In this document: positions 1 to 10,500 of the stretch, piece after piece
Layout of the letters: every line of letters starts with the position of its first letter
Numbering within the stretch: position 1 is the first letter of the stretch
Assembly: GCA_963816065.1 (NCBI GenBank)
Contig: CAWFJG010000032.1
Span: 86,669-150,668, forward strand
Direction of reading: 5' to 3'
Length of the DNA stretch: 64,000 nucleotides
Source: Roseiarcus sp963816065
GTDB lineage: Bacteria; Pseudomonadota; Alphaproteobacteria; Rhizobiales; Beijerinckiaceae
Notes under the pieces: model-generated
The model's database searches: none
Told to the model about the DNA's origin: nothing
The model's input: only the letters and a program-made list of their open reading frames with translations
Program-made: the position numbers and the translations under genes

Positions 1-1248
1 CCTTCGTCCCGTTCCCCGGCGATCCGCTCGACGGCGCTGAGAGCGCTGCTCGAGGAATCGCGCATCAAGCTGCCGCCGGGGCTGCCGCCGATGTCGGCGG
101 GCGTGTTCGGCTACCTCGGCTACGACATGGTGCGGCGCATGGAGAGGCTCGCGCCACCCAAACCTGACCCGATCGGCGTGCCGGACATGCTGCTGATCCG
201 ACCGACCGTCATGGTCGTGTTCGACGCAGCGCGCGACGAAATGGCGATCGTGACGCCGATCCGCCCGGCGCCCGGCGTCTCGGCCAGGGCGGCGCATGAG
301 GCGGCCGCAGCGCGGCTCGACGCCGTAGTAGCCGCGCTCGAAGCGCCGTTCGACCACGGCGCCGGCGAAACCGCCGATCCCCTGCTGGCGCCGGGCGAAG
401 CGGTCTCCAACACGACCGAGGACGAATACAAGGCGATGGTCGCCACGGCGAGGGACTACATTGCCGCCGGCGACGCATTCCAGATCGTGCTGTCGCAGCG
501 CTTCGTGAGCCGCTTCGACCTGCCCGCCTTCTCGCTCTACCGGGCGCTCAGGCGGGTCAATCCTTCGCCCTATCTCTGCTACCTCGACTTCGGCGGCTTC
601 CAGATCGTCGTGTCGAGCCCCGAGATCTTGGTTCGGGTGCGCGACGGCAAAGTGGTCATCCGGCCGATCGCCGGCACGCGGCCGCGCGGCAAAACGCCGA
701 GCGAGGATGCGGCGCTCGAGGCGGAGTTGCTCGCCGATCCCAAGGAGCGTGCAGAGCACCTCATGCTGCTCGATCTCGGCCGCAACGACGTCGGCCGGGT
801 CGCCAAGATCGGGTCGGTCAAGGTGACCGACAGCTTCTTCACCGAGCGCTACAGCCACGTGATGCACATCGTCTCCAACGTCGAAGGCGAAATGCGGGAC
901 GACGTCGACGTGGTCACGGCCCTTGCGGCCGGCTTCCCGGCTGGGACGGTCTCAGGCGCGCCCAAAGTGCGGGCAATGGAAATCATCGACGAACTCGAGA
1001 AGGACAAGCGCGGCATCTACGCCGGCTGCATCGGCTATTTCGGCGCCGGCGGCCAGATGGACACCTGCATCGTCTTGCGCGCCTCGCTGGTGAAGGACGG
1101 TTGGATGCATGTCCAGGCGGGCGCCGGGATCGTCTACGATTCCTCGCCCGCATCCGAGCAGGCCGAATGTGTCAACAAGGCGCGCGCGCTGTTCCGCGCG
1201 GCCGAGGAGGCGGTGCGATTCGCCGCGAGGGGCAAGCGCGGGCAGTGA
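1..1248 (+). CDS. trpE: Anthranilate synthase component I (5'-truncated by the window edge)
   Basis: This enzyme converts chorismate and ammonia or glutamine to anthranilate, the first committed step of tryptophan synthesis, in the cytoplasm with the TrpG amidotransferase. The chorismate-binding core is complete: the stretch IAGTRPRGKT, the ADPKERAEHLMLLDLGRND block and the SGAPKVRAMEIIDELE block all read in one frame to the stop. The N-terminus lies outside the window. The first ~36 bases encode the family-typical FVPFPGDPL in a different frame, so a one-base insertion near base 38 (GGCGCTG) is likely. The stop codon overlaps the GTG start of the next gene (GTGA). No trpG or trpC follows, so the usual trp operon is not present downstream. 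Confidence 0.96.
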   Translation, partial: PSSRSPAIRSTALRALLEESRIKLPPGLPPMSAGVFGYLGYDMVRRMERLAPPKPDPIGVPDMLLIRPTVMVVFDAARDEMAIVTPIRPAPGVSARAAHEAAAARLDAVVAALEAPFDHGAGETADPLLAPGEAVSNTTEDEYKAMVATARDYIAAGDAFQIVLSQRFVSRFDLPAFSLYRALRRVNPSPYLCYLDFGGFQIVVSSPEILVRVRDGKVVIRPIAGTRPRGKTPSEDAALEAELLADPKERAEHLMLLDLGRNDVGRVAKIGSVKVTDSFFTERYSHVMHIVSNVEGEMRDDVDVVTALAAGFPAGTVSGAPKVRAMEIIDELEKDKRGIYAGCIGYFGAGGQMDTCIVLRASLVKDGWMHVQAGAGIVYDSSPASEQAECVNKARALFRAAEEAVRFAARGKRGQ

Positions 1249-2246
1249 CGCGCCTAGCGACGATCGCGGTTGGTCTGCTTGCGATAGCCTCGCTGGCGGC
1301 GGCCAGTTCTCGCGCCGCCGAGTTCGCAACGACCCTCGGCCGGGACTACCCGTCCCTGCGGGCGCTGGTCGTCGCCCGCGGCGACTGTGTGGCGTTCGAA
1401 TATTATAGACAGGGCGTCTCGGCCAAGACCCGGTCGCCGATCTACTCCGTCACCAAGAGCCTGCTTTCCATTCTGATCGGAATCGCCATCGACAGCGGGC
1501 GGCTCAGGCTCGATCAGACCCTGGGCGACATCCTTCCCGAGGCGACGGCAATTTCGGCCGACCCGATGGCTCGCAACATTACTGTTCGGGATCTCCTCAC
1601 GATGACCTCGGGCTTCGACACCGGCCGCGAAGGCATGGGCGTTGTCCAGCGCGGCGCCCACTGGCGCGGGATGATCGAGCGGCCCCTGCGCTCCCCGCCC
1701 GGAACGCGCTTCGCTTACGACGGCGCCAGCGTCAACGTTCTCTCCGTCGTCCTCACCAAGGCGGTGCGTCAGGACTCGGCGCGCTTCGCCCAGCGATCGC
1801 TTTTCGGCCCGCTGCAGATCGAGGGCGTCACCTGGAGCGAAGACGCCGAGGGACATCTGATCGGCGACAGCGGTCTCAGATTAAGCGCGCGCGACATGGC
1901 CAAGATCGGCCTCCTTTATCTGCGGGAGGGTCTATGGCGAGACAGGCGGATTGTCTCCGCGACCTACGTCCGGGATTCGACGACGCGACACAACGCCGGC
2001 GGCGCGCCGGTTGACGCCGACTACGGATACCTATGGTGGATCGGCCCGATCAAAGGCGGCGATCCTGCCTTCTTCGCGGCTGGTCAGGACGGTCAACTGA
2101 TCCTGGTCGTTCGGGACCGCGATCTGGTCGTTTCGATCTCGGCCGAAGGACTGCCCGGCGGAAGCCGGCGATTCGTCGACGACGTCGTCCTTCCCGTCGC
2201 CGGCGCAATCGCGCAGTCGGGATCCTGTCCTGTTCGGCTGCAGTAA
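1245..2246 (+). CDS. Secreted serine hydrolase of the beta-lactamase class C family
   Basis: I place the start at the GTG overlapping the trpE stop, because it puts a clean signal peptide first (VTRLATIAVGLLAIASLAAA, ending near ASSRAAE). The mature part has the SxxK nucleophile motif as SVTK (S68, K71) and a conserved tyrosine in FAYDGAS (Y158), the layout of 6-aminohexanoate-dimer hydrolase and other class C-like esterases or peptidases. At 333 residues the length is normal for the family. It probably acts in the periplasm on an ester or amide; the substrate cannot be read from the sequence. The GTGA overlap suggests translational coupling to trpE, although the functions are unrelated. Confidence 0.85.
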   Translation: MTRLATIAVGLLAIASLAAASSRAAEFATTLGRDYPSLRALVVARGDCVAFEYYRQGVSAKTRSPIYSVTKSLLSILIGIAIDSGRLRLDQTLGDILPEATAISADPMARNITVRDLLTMTSGFDTGREGMGVVQRGAHWRGMIERPLRSPPGTRFAYDGASVNVLSVVLTKAVRQDSARFAQRSLFGPLQIEGVTWSEDAEGHLIGDSGLRLSARDMAKIGLLYLREGLWRDRRIVSATYVRDSTTRHNAGGAPVDADYGYLWWIGPIKGGDPAFFAAGQDGQLILVVRDRDLVVSISAEGLPGGSRRFVDDVVLPVAGAIAQSGSCPVRLQ

Positions 2247-2384
2247 ATGCGGCGGCTCCTTGAGAGTTGCTTCCTCAAGTCCGCGCCGACCACGCCGGCC
2301 TTCCATGCGTTGCCGCCGCAACCACAATTCGATACGGTTCGGTAACGACACCCGCATGTTGTCGAACCGAGGGAGAAGAAGCCC

Positions 2385-3891
2385 ATGTGCAGCCTATGCG
2401 ACGTCGCGCCCCAGGGCGGCGCGGCGCGGAGCGATCATTTCCCTTTTGTCGCCCACGGGGCAGACGATTTCCGCCAGGCCGCGCCGACCAACCTTGAAGC
2501 CGTTCACGGCGCCGCGGCGTCCGCGATGCCCGAAGGCGTCGGCGCCAAGGGCCGAAGGACCCTCATCAAGGGCGGCGTCATTGTTTCGATGGACGACAGC
2601 GTCGGAAATTTCGCCCGCGGCGACGTCCTCATCGACGGCTCAGTGATCGCCGAGGTCGCCGCCTCTATCCACGCTCCGGACGCAGCGGTCGTCGACGCAT
2701 CCGGCCATATCGTGACGCCCGGAATTCATCGACACCCACCACCACCAGTTCGAGACAGCTCTGCGCGGCTTTCTCGCCGACGCCATCCTGATCAACGATG
2801 GCAGGCCGGAAAGCACGCACAATTACTACGAATTCGTCCTCCAGAAGCTGTCGATGGGCTATCGGCCCGAGGACGTCTACATCAACGAGCTGTTTGGCGG
2901 GATCGCTCAGATCGACGCCGGCGTGACGGGTGTGATGGACGTGAGCCAGATCCATCATTCGCCCGAGCATTCCGACGCCGCCGTCACCGCTCTTCGCGAA
3001 ACGGGCCGCCACGCCGTGTTCGGCTACTTTGAAGGTTGGGGAGAGAAGTCGAGATATCCGAACGACGCCAAGCGGCTTCGCGAGCAGCACTTTTCGTCCT
3101 CGGACCAGTTGATCAGCATGTTCATGGGGGGCGAGATCTATCTTCCGGGCTACGAGGAAGCTTGGCGCGTCGGGCGGGAGCTCAGCCTGCCGATCGCCCT
3201 TCACGTGGTCGGCACGTTCGGCATGCAGCCGACCTTCGACGCCCTCGCCGCGGCTGGGAAATTCGGTCCGGACTGCTTTTTCATCCACATGACCGGAATG
3301 AGCGAGGTCGGCTGGAAGGCCGCCGCGGACGCGGGCGCGCACGTGTCGATATCGGCGCCGATCGAGATGCACATGCGCCACGGGATGCCGCCGATCCAGA
3401 AGGTCATCGACCTCGGCATCGGCGCTTCCCTGTCGAGCGACGTCGAATGCACCATGGCCGCGGACATGTTCACCCAGATGCGCGGCGCGCTCACGCTGCA
3501 ACGGATGCTCGCCAACGAGCTCGCCTTGCAAGGCAAGGACTATCCGAAGCTGATGTCCGTCGCCGACGCCTTGCGGCTTGCCACGATCGGCGGCGCTGAA
3601 GGCCTGGGGATCGACAACCGCACCGGCTCGCTTACGCCGGGCAAACACGCCGACATCGTGCTGCTCGACGCCGCCGCGCTCAATGTCGCGCCGCTCAACC
3701 ATGCGGTTGGCGCGGTCGTCACCCTGATGGACAGGTCGAACGTCTCCACGGTGCTCTGCGACGGGTCGATCAAGAAGTGGCGCGGTCAGATCGTCGGGCA
3801 CGACGTGGCGAAACTGCGCGCCGATCTCGAGGCGAGCCGTGATTTCGTCTTCGCGGCGGCGGGGGTCTCGCCCGACCTCTTCCGGTCCTAA
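2385..3891 (+). CDS. Metal-dependent amidohydrolase (cytosine deaminase/TRZ-ATZ type), one frameshift
   Basis: The ATG at 2385 follows a GGGAGAAGAAG ribosome-binding site. The N-terminal composite domain (TLIKGGVIVSMDD...GDVLIDG) leads to the metal-binding strand FIDTHHH, which is interrupted: at GGAATTC (about 2722) one extra A moves the reading from the first frame to the frame that continues to 3891. After the shift the protein runs unbroken through the TIM-barrel, with later metal or active-site positions around ALHVVG and LSSDVECT, and ends in the usual ADIVLLD beta-sandwich segment. The family hydrolyses amide or amine groups of heterocycles or related compounds; the substrate is unknown. 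The indel looks like a consensus error because both sides are well conserved. Confidence 0.85.
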
Positions 3892-4088
3892 TCGGGGTGG
3901 CGGCGATGTGGCCGCATGCACGGTGACGGCGCGGCGTCTCGCCGCAGCCTCCCTCGCAGACCCTAGAAGCGCCAAGCTCCAAAGCCGCAGAAGGAACAAC
4001 GCGTCGCGCGCGAACGACGCCAGCCGGGACGCCCACGATTGTCGGCGGACGTTCGCGCCGGTATAAACCGATCAGAAAGCAAACGAAC

Positions 4089-5153
4089 ATGCTGTCACAA
4101 AATGCTCTGATCGGGATGGGCGCGGCCGGCGCCGCAGTCGTAGCAGTCGGGGCCGCCAGCCTCTATTTGGCCCATCCGGACTTTCTCTCGCCGAAACCCG
4201 TTCCGCCCATGCTGACCGAGGCGGCAAAGCCCGCGGCGCCCACAGCGCCGGTCATCTCGGCTTCCCCCGACAAGATGGCCGTCGCCGCGCCGGCCGCAAC
4301 CCCGGCCCCGGCCGTGGCCCCGGTCAAGCCGTCCTTCGACGTCGTGAGCGTCGATCCGACCGGTCAGGCGGTCGTCGCCGGGCGCGCGGCGCCGCACGTC
4401 AAGGTCGCCCTTCTCGACGGCGGGCGTACGCTCGCCGAGGCGATGACGGACGCGCAGGGACAGTTTGTCGTCATTCCCGCTCCGCTCCCTCCCGGCGATC
4501 ACAGCCTGACGTTGTCCACGGCCGCCGGCGGGCCGGCTGAAACGTCGATCGCGGTGCCGGTCGCCGTGGCCGCGCCGCCGCCGAAGCCTACGACGGCTGA
4601 TTTGCCCGCGTCTCCGGCGGCCTCGGCGGCCCCGGCCGCGGTCGCCATCCAGTCGGTCGAGGCGAGCGCGAGCGGGGGAATGCTCGCCAGGGGCGCGGCG
4701 CGGCCGAACGCGACGGTGCGGCTCTATGTCGACGACGCTTTCGTCGGCGACGCCAAGACCGGGAGCGACGGAGGCTGGTCGCTGACGATCAAGCGCGGCA
4801 TGACCCCCGGCGGCTATGCGGTGCGGGCCGATGAGATCGATCCGGGCGACGCCAAGGTTGTCGCGCGCGCCGAGGCGCCTTTCACCGTGCCCGCGCTGAA
4901 TGCGCCGCAGAACCAGGCGTCGGTCGCTTCAGCTCCCGCTCCGGCCCCCTCGCCGTCCGACCTGGTGGTCGACACGGTGCAGACCCACCACGTCGAGCGC
5001 GGCCACACGCTCTGGGGGATCAGCCAAAAATTCTACGGCGACGGGTCCCGCTACGCGATCATCTTCTCGGCGAACGCAGGCCAGATCCGCAACCCGAACC
5101 TGATCTATCCGGGCCAGACGTTCGTCGTGCCGAAAGGTCTGCCGAAACCTTGA
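4089..5153 (+). CDS. LysM-domain envelope protein with N-terminal membrane anchor
   Basis: The 354-residue product starts with a hydrophobic segment (about residues 8–30) that should anchor it in the inner membrane or act as a signal sequence. A long Ala/Pro-rich linker follows. Two Ig-like or carboxypeptidase-regulatory-like modules lie at about residues 82–155 and 195–275, both with a GGRTLAEAMTD / GDAKTGSDGGW-type turn. The C-terminus is a single LysM domain (HVERGHTLWGISQKFYGDG to YPGQTFVVPKG). LysM binds N-acetylglucosamine polymers, so the protein probably links membrane and peptidoglycan. This domain order is common in Hyphomicrobiales proteins annotated only as LysM peptidoglycan-binding. 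It is not clearly co-transcribed with its neighbours. Confidence 0.85.
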   Translation: MLSQNALIGMGAAGAAVVAVGAASLYLAHPDFLSPKPVPPMLTEAAKPAAPTAPVISASPDKMAVAAPAATPAPAVAPVKPSFDVVSVDPTGQAVVAGRAAPHVKVALLDGGRTLAEAMTDAQGQFVVIPAPLPPGDHSLTLSTAAGGPAETSIAVPVAVAAPPPKPTTADLPASPAASAAPAAVAIQSVEASASGGMLARGAARPNATVRLYVDDAFVGDAKTGSDGGWSLTIKRGMTPGGYAVRADEIDPGDAKVVARAEAPFTVPALNAPQNQASVASAPAPAPSPSDLVVDTVQTHHVERGHTLWGISQKFYGDGSRYAIIFSANAGQIRNPNLIYPGQTFVVPKGLPKP

Positions 5154-5205
5154 CCGGGCTCGCGGCCGCCTTGCAGGTCGACCGCGGCGGCGCCAAGTTC
5201 GCTCG

Positions 5206-6507
5206 ATGCCGCATCCGTCCGCAGAGCCGAAGTTCGCGATCGCCGACCTCGACCGGGCGCTGGCCCAGAAGGTCGTCGACATCCACATCTGGGCGGTCCG
5301 GGAGGGCTTGCAGGGGACCGCCGCCGCCGGGCTGTTCGACGGCTATTGCCAGCGGCTCGTCGTCCACGGAATTCCGCTGTGGCGGGCGCATTCCGCCATG
5401 GAGACCCTGCATCCGCAATGGAACGGCTATGGCGTCACCTGGCGGCGCGACCTCAACGCCATCGCGCCGGAAAGCTACGCTCATGCCGACTTCGACGAGG
5501 CGATCTGGGTCCGCAGCCCGTTCTACGCCCTGATCGAGCGGACGCGCGCCGGCGAATACAACCCCACCATGCGCCGCCGCGTCTCCGACGGCCCTGCGGA
5601 GCGGGATTTCGCGGTGCTGGAGGAATTCTTCGCCGAGGGAGCGACCGACTACGCTGCCTACCTCTTCGCTTACGGCGACCCCATCGCCCTGAGGCAGGGA
5701 AAGGGCGACCGCTCGCAAGGGACCGGCGTCGTCTATTCGTTCACGACCGACCGGAACGGCGGCTTCGACAACGACGACCTCACGCTCGTGGAGACGACCC
5801 TGCCGGCGCTGTCGCTGGCGATGAAAGCCCATAGCGGCCACGAGATCGCGTCCGGGCTGCTTCGCACCTATCTCGGGTGGGACGCCGGCGGCCGTGTCCA
5901 CGCCGGCGCGGTCACGCGCAGGTCGATGGAGTCGATGCGCGCCGCGATCTGGTACGCCGACATCCGCGGCTTCACGACGCTCAGCGACGCCGTGCCGGGG
6001 CCGGTGGTCATCGACCTGCTCAACGACGTCTTCGAGGTCCTGGCCGCGCCGCTGCGGGAGCGCGGCGGCCAGGTGCTGAAGTTCATCGGCGACGCCATGC
6101 TGGCGACCTTTGCGTTCGAGGAGGAGACCCGGGCCGAGACCTGCAGCCGGGCGCTCGACGCCGCGCTCGAGGCGACCGCCGCCCTGGAGGCGCTGAACCG
6201 CTCCCGCGCCGAGGCGGGCGCCCCGTCAGTCGCGGTCGATTTCGCCCTGCATGTCGGCGAGGTGCTGTACGGCAATGTCGGCGCGGCCGACCGCCTCGAC
6301 TTCACCGCCATCGGTCCGGCGATCAACGAGGTCGTCCGGATCGAGGCTCTGTGCCAGCCGCTCGGCCGGCCCATTCTGGTCTCAGCCGAATTCGCGGCCA
6401 TGGCCGGCGAGAAAGGCCGGCCGCTCGAGTTTGTCGGCCTGCACGCGCTCCGCGGGGTGAAGGCGCCGAAGGAACTGTTCGCCGTCGAGGGGGGCGACGC
6501 GGGCTGA
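5206..6507 (+). CDS. Class III adenylate/guanylate cyclase
   Basis: A 433-residue soluble protein. The first ~230 residues form a sensor-like region that I do not recognise. The C-terminal ~190 residues are a class III nucleotide cyclase domain: YADIRGFT carries the first metal-binding aspartate, FIGDAMLATF the second, and the DFTAIGPAINEVVRIE stretch holds the transition-state Asn/Arg positions. Catalytic residues therefore look intact. This architecture (novel N-terminus plus CHD) is common in alphaproteobacteria and usually makes cAMP. The gene starts 53 bases after the LysM gene. The first ATG in frame is used; the ribosome-binding site is weak. Confidence 0.9.
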   Translation: MPHPSAEPKFAIADLDRALAQKVVDIHIWAVREGLQGTAAAGLFDGYCQRLVVHGIPLWRAHSAMETLHPQWNGYGVTWRRDLNAIAPESYAHADFDEAIWVRSPFYALIERTRAGEYNPTMRRRVSDGPAERDFAVLEEFFAEGATDYAAYLFAYGDPIALRQGKGDRSQGTGVVYSFTTDRNGGFDNDDLTLVETTLPALSLAMKAHSGHEIASGLLRTYLGWDAGGRVHAGAVTRRSMESMRAAIWYADIRGFTTLSDAVPGPVVIDLLNDVFEVLAAPLRERGGQVLKFIGDAMLATFAFEEETRAETCSRALDAALEATAALEALNRSRAEAGAPSVAVDFALHVGEVLYGNVGAADRLDFTAIGPAINEVVRIEALCQPLGRPILVSAEFAAMAGEKGRPLEFVGLHALRGVKAPKELFAVEGGDAG

Positions 6508-6788
6508 GCGCAATCCGCACGGATTGTTTCGCCGAGGCGATTTCAATGGCTTAGGCGCCAAAACGTGCAACTTTGCAACTTTCGCGTCGACCGGAGTTGA
6601 ACGACCGACACAGCGGTGTTCATGGTCGCCGAATTGGCGTTGAATATTACACAGAGTATTTATGATATATATTTGACGACGCGCCGCCGCCATGGCTCGG
6701 AAGGGCGGAGCCGGGTCGCCGCAATCCTCACTGCCGCGCGGCGATCGTCAGCGACCCGGCCACCCGCGAGGAAACCGGCGCGGCTCGA

Positions 6789-8315
6789 TCAGGCCGGCAA
6801 GGCTTCGACCTCCATCGCCGCCTCCGCCTGCAGGTTGGCGAGATCGCGGAAAATCGAGGCGACTGCGAGCACTCGCCCGTTCCGCTTGTATTTCAGCAGG
6901 CAGTCTCTTGCGGCGATATCGCCGTCGATTGCGATCTCGTCCCACCGCTCGGCATGACCGACGTAGTTGATCGGCACGTCGTAATGTTGGCTCCAGAAGA
7001 ACGGCGCCGCATCGAATTTAACACGACCGCCCAGCATATTGAGCGCGGCCGTTTGTCCCTGACGCTCCGCCACGACCCAGTGCTCCACGCGGATGGTCTC
7101 TCCGCTGTGCGGATCCGGCCAGCGCGCGATATCTCCGGCGGCGTAGATGCCGGAGACGCTGGTTTCGAGAAAAGGGTTCACCGATACGCCGCGATCGCAG
7201 ACAATGCCGGCCTTCTCGGCCAAGGCGATAGAAGGCCGCACCCCGATCCCGACCACCACGAGATCCGCCTCGACCACGTCTCCGTTTTTCAGAACCGCGC
7301 GCTGGCCTTCGAATCTCGATACGGTGTTTTCGAGATGAAAGACGACGCCGTGCTCCTCGTGCAGCTTGCGAATGAAATCTCCCATCTCAGGGCCGAGCAC
7401 ACGCTCCATCGGTCGTTTCTCCGGCGCGACCACATGCACCTCGATCTCGCGGGCGCGCAGCGCCGCCGCCGCCTCCAAGCCGATGAAGCTCGCGCCGACG
7501 ACAATCGCGCGGCGCGCCCCTTTGGCCGCCGCGATGATCGCGCGGCTATCGGCCAGCGATCTCAGCGTATGGATATGCGGCCGATCGGCGCCTGGGATCG
7601 ATAGCTGAATGGGCTCGGCGCCCGGCGCAAGCAGAAGCTTGTCGTAGGCGACCTCGTCGCCTGCGGCCGTCCGAACCTTTCGCGCCTTGGCGTCAATGCC
7701 CACGACTTCGCAATTGAGGCGCAATTCGATTGCGGCCTCGTTGTAAAAGCTCGGCGGGCGCAGCGGCAGCCAATCGTCCGAAGCGCTGCCGGCAAGATAA
7801 TCTTTCGACAGGTTCGGCCGGTCGACCGGCGCCTCGGCGTCGCGGCTCAACATGACGACGTCGCCGCGAAAGTCGTGTCTGCGCAGCATTTCGGCGGCAG
7901 CGAGCCCGGCTGCGCCGCCGCCGACGATGACGATCCTGTCCGGCTTGCCGGCGCGCGCCGCCCCGCCTGGCTTCAGCGGCGCGCGCTTCTCGCGCACGAA
8001 GATGCGGCCGTCTCGCTCCTCGACGCGCCAGCAGGCGACAGCGTCCAGGGCCGGCGCACGGATGGCCTCGCCGCTGCGAAGATCGAAACATGCGTGATGC
8101 CATGGACACCGGATGGTATTGCCGACCACCAATCCTTCGGCGAGCGGCCCGTGGTAATGCGGGCAAAGAGGGGCGACGGCGAAAATCCCACTCTCGCCGC
8201 GCGCCAGCAGGACCTGCTCGTCGCCCACGTGGCCGAGGAGCTTTCCGTCCGAAAGCTCTGCAAGCATGACGCCCTGCGCCAGATCGGGTCCGGAAACGGA
8301 TTGTTCTTGCGACAT
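6789..8315 (-). CDS. Rieske [2Fe-2S] plus FAD/NAD-dependent reductase (AIFM3/ferredoxin-reductase type)
   Basis: I choose the ATG at 8315 because GAGGAG lies six bases upstream; a longer frame to 8399 has no such signal. Residues 10–105 form a Rieske domain with both ligand pairs visible: C51-x-H53 (CPHYH) and C70-x-x-H73 (CPWHH). The rest is a pyridine-nucleotide disulfide reductase fold with an FAD-binding GGGAAG motif near residue 130 and a second dinucleotide motif (VVGASFIGLEAAAAL) for NADH, plus the C-terminal AAGDIA segment. Such fusions pass electrons from NAD(P)H to a Rieske centre or oxygenase partner. No oxygenase gene lies beside it, so the partner is unknown. Confidence 0.92.
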   Translation of the reverse strand: MSQEQSVSGPDLAQGVMLAELSDGKLLGHVGDEQVLLARGESGIFAVAPLCPHYHGPLAEGLVVGNTIRCPWHHACFDLRSGEAIRAPALDAVACWRVEERDGRIFVREKRAPLKPGGAARAGKPDRIVIVGGGAAGLAAAEMLRRHDFRGDVVMLSRDAEAPVDRPNLSKDYLAGSASDDWLPLRPPSFYNEAAIELRLNCEVVGIDAKARKVRTAAGDEVAYDKLLLAPGAEPIQLSIPGADRPHIHTLRSLADSRAIIAAAKGARRAIVVGASFIGLEAAAALRAREIEVHVVAPEKRPMERVLGPEMGDFIRKLHEEHGVVFHLENTVSRFEGQRAVLKNGDVVEADLVVVGIGVRPSIALAEKAGIVCDRGVSVNPFLETSVSGIYAAGDIARWPDPHSGETIRVEHWVVAERQGQTAALNMLGGRVKFDAAPFFWSQHYDVPINYVGHAERWDEIAIDGDIAARDCLLKYKRNGRVLAVASIFRDLANLQAEAAMEVEALPA

Positions 8316-8789
8316 GTGCATCTCCTCCTCGAAAAGGGCGCCCGGTACTCTCCATGGAACGGCCGGCGCTCGGACGGCTTTCGCTCGAACTCTCATCAAC
8401 GCCGGTCGGTCGATTGTGTTCGCATAAATCGAACTCGCGACGCCCTCGGTTTGTTTCGGGGCTGATCTCCGGCTTCCGGGAATATTCGCATGGCCAAGCG
8501 ACTCCTGAGGAGGACGGCTGCGGCGACCTCATCCATTGCCCGCAGGAGTCATCGCACGACGAAATCGGGAAGCGGAGTCCACCTCATCAGAATCGACAAC
8601 GGCCCCCGCCGCGCCGCCGCTGCAAGCGCGCTCGCGGCGGCCCTTCTGTTTTTCGCCGGCGTCTCGCTCGCAATCGTCCTCCTCGCCTCTCATCCGCACA
8701 ACGACCCCTATCGAACGCCGTTCTTTCGTCTCTCCTTCAGCAACACGCTGCACATGAAGGCCTGGCCGACGACGGGCGCCTCCCCGTCG
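8316..8789. other. Intergenic region, no confident gene
   Basis: About 470 bases between two minus-strand genes. The plus strand has a frame from ATG 8490 whose first ~90 codons include one convincing hydrophobic segment (roughly AAAASALAAALLFFAGVSLA), but the frame runs on into the antisense of adenine deaminase, and its codon use is poor. It could be a small single-pass membrane protein whose real stop is hidden by an indel. Nothing else is recognisable. Confidence 0.3.
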
Positions 8790-10500
8790 TCAGTCCCGCA
8801 CGAACGCCATCCGGTCCACGTCCACCAGCCCCCGGTCGGTGATCTTGAGGTGCGGGATCACCGGGAGCGGCAGGAAGGCGACCTGGAGGAAGGGCTCGGT
8901 CAGCGTCACGCCGAGGCTCTTGGCGGCGGCGCGCAGCGGGATCAGCCGTTCGCGCACATCCTCGAAGCTCCCGAGGCTCATGAGCCCGGCGACCGCCAGC
9001 GGCAGTTCGGCGACCACCCTGCCCCCGTCGGCCACCGCAAAGCCGCCCTCGATCTCCCGCAGCCGGTTCACCGCCGCGGCCATGTCGGCCGTATTGGTCC
9101 CGACGACGCAGAGATTGTGGCTGTCGTGCCCGACCGAGGAGGCGATGGCGCCCCGCTTCATGCCGAAACCTTTGACGAAGGCGGTCGCGTGATTGTCGTT
9201 GACCCCGTGCCGGGCGACCACCGCCACCTTGACCACGTCCTGATCGAGGTCGACGTCGCGCTCGCCATTGCGGAACGGCAGCGTCACCGGGACCCGCTCG
9301 GTGATGATCTTGCCCGGAACGACGCCGATCGCCTGGGTCGAGGGGCCCTGCCCGCGGGCGACGAAATCCTGCGGCTCGACCTTGCGCGCCTTGATGCTGT
9401 TGCGTCCGACCGGCGCCAGCGCGCCGCGCGCGGCGAACAGCGCCTCGTCGACGACGCGGCCGGCCGCCAGCACGGTCGAGACCGCGCAGGATTCGAGATC
9501 GTCGACGACGACGAGGTCGGCGCGCCAGCCGGGCGCGACGAGGCCGCGGTCGCGTAACGAGAAAATGCGCGCCGCCGAAATGCTCGCGGCGCGATAGGCC
9601 GCGAGCGGCGGCGCGCCGAGCCGGATCGCGGTGCGGATCACGAAGTCGAGATGGCCCTCCTCGGCGATGTCGAGCGGATTGCGGTCGTCGGTGCAGAAGG
9701 CGATGAACGGCGAATTGCGCTCGTCAATCAGCGGCGCCAGCGCATGCAGGTCCTTGCACACCGAGCCCTCGCGGATCAGCACCGCCATGCCCTTGGACAG
9801 CTTTTCGCGCCCTTCGGGCAGGTTCGTCACCTCATGGTCGGTCCGGACGCCGGCGCTCAGATAGCCGTTCAATTTGTAGCCGCCGAGCAGCGGGCTGTGG
9901 CCGTCGATCGGCCGGGTCTGGAACGCGGCGAGCTTGGCGAGGCAGGCCGGATCGCGGGCGAGCAATCCCGGGAAATTCATGAATTCGGCGAGCCCGAGCA
10001 CCTTCGGATGGTCGGCGAGCTCGAGAAGATCGCCGATCTCGAGCCGGGCGCCGGCGGTCTCGAGATCGGTCGCCGGCACGCAGCTCGAAAGCTGCACCCT
10101 GAGGTCCATGGCGGTCGCCATCGCGCCGTCGAGAAAGTACCGCAGGCCCGCCTGGCCGAGCACGTTGCCGATCTCGTGCGGATCGCAGATCGCCGTGGTG
10201 ACGCCGTGGCGCGAGGACGCAGCGGTCGAATTCGAGCGGCGTGATCAGCGAGGATTCGACGTGGCAGTGGGTGTCGATGAAGCCGGGGACGACGATCTTG
10301 CCGCGGACGTCGATCTCGCGGACGCCCGAATATTCGCCGAGCGTGCCGACGATCCGGTCGTTGCAGATGGCGACGTCCCCGGCGATCAGTTCGCCGCTGA
10401 CCAGATCGAAGATCCGTCCGCCCTTCAGCACGATGTCGGCCTTGGCCAGCCCCTGGCCCTGCTCGATCGCGCGGCTCAAAAAGGCGATGGCGTCGCTCAT
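8790..10500 (-). CDS. ade: Adenine deaminase, one frameshift
   Basis: Hydrolyses adenine to hypoxanthine and ammonia in purine salvage. The start at 10500 has a GAGGAG site seven bases upstream. The N-terminal part reads KADIVLKGGRIFDLVSGE and the metal motif VVPGFIDTHCHVESS. Near 10214 one extra base breaks the frame just where HGVTTAICDPHE should follow; the rest continues in another frame to LVDVDRMAFVRD. Further family signatures are GEDILEG-like LDIAEEGHLDFV, the HDSHN block (SSVGHDSHNLCVVG), and the C-terminal LPLPVIPHLKITDRG. Total length (~569 codons) matches bacterial adenine deaminase. The indel is probably a sequencing error since both halves are highly conserved. Confidence 0.92.

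Noticed and set aside
8490..9557. Plus-strand open frame of 355 codons with one hydrophobic segment
   Set aside because: Two thirds of it is antisense to adenine deaminase. A small protein at its 5' end cannot be excluded but lacks other support.
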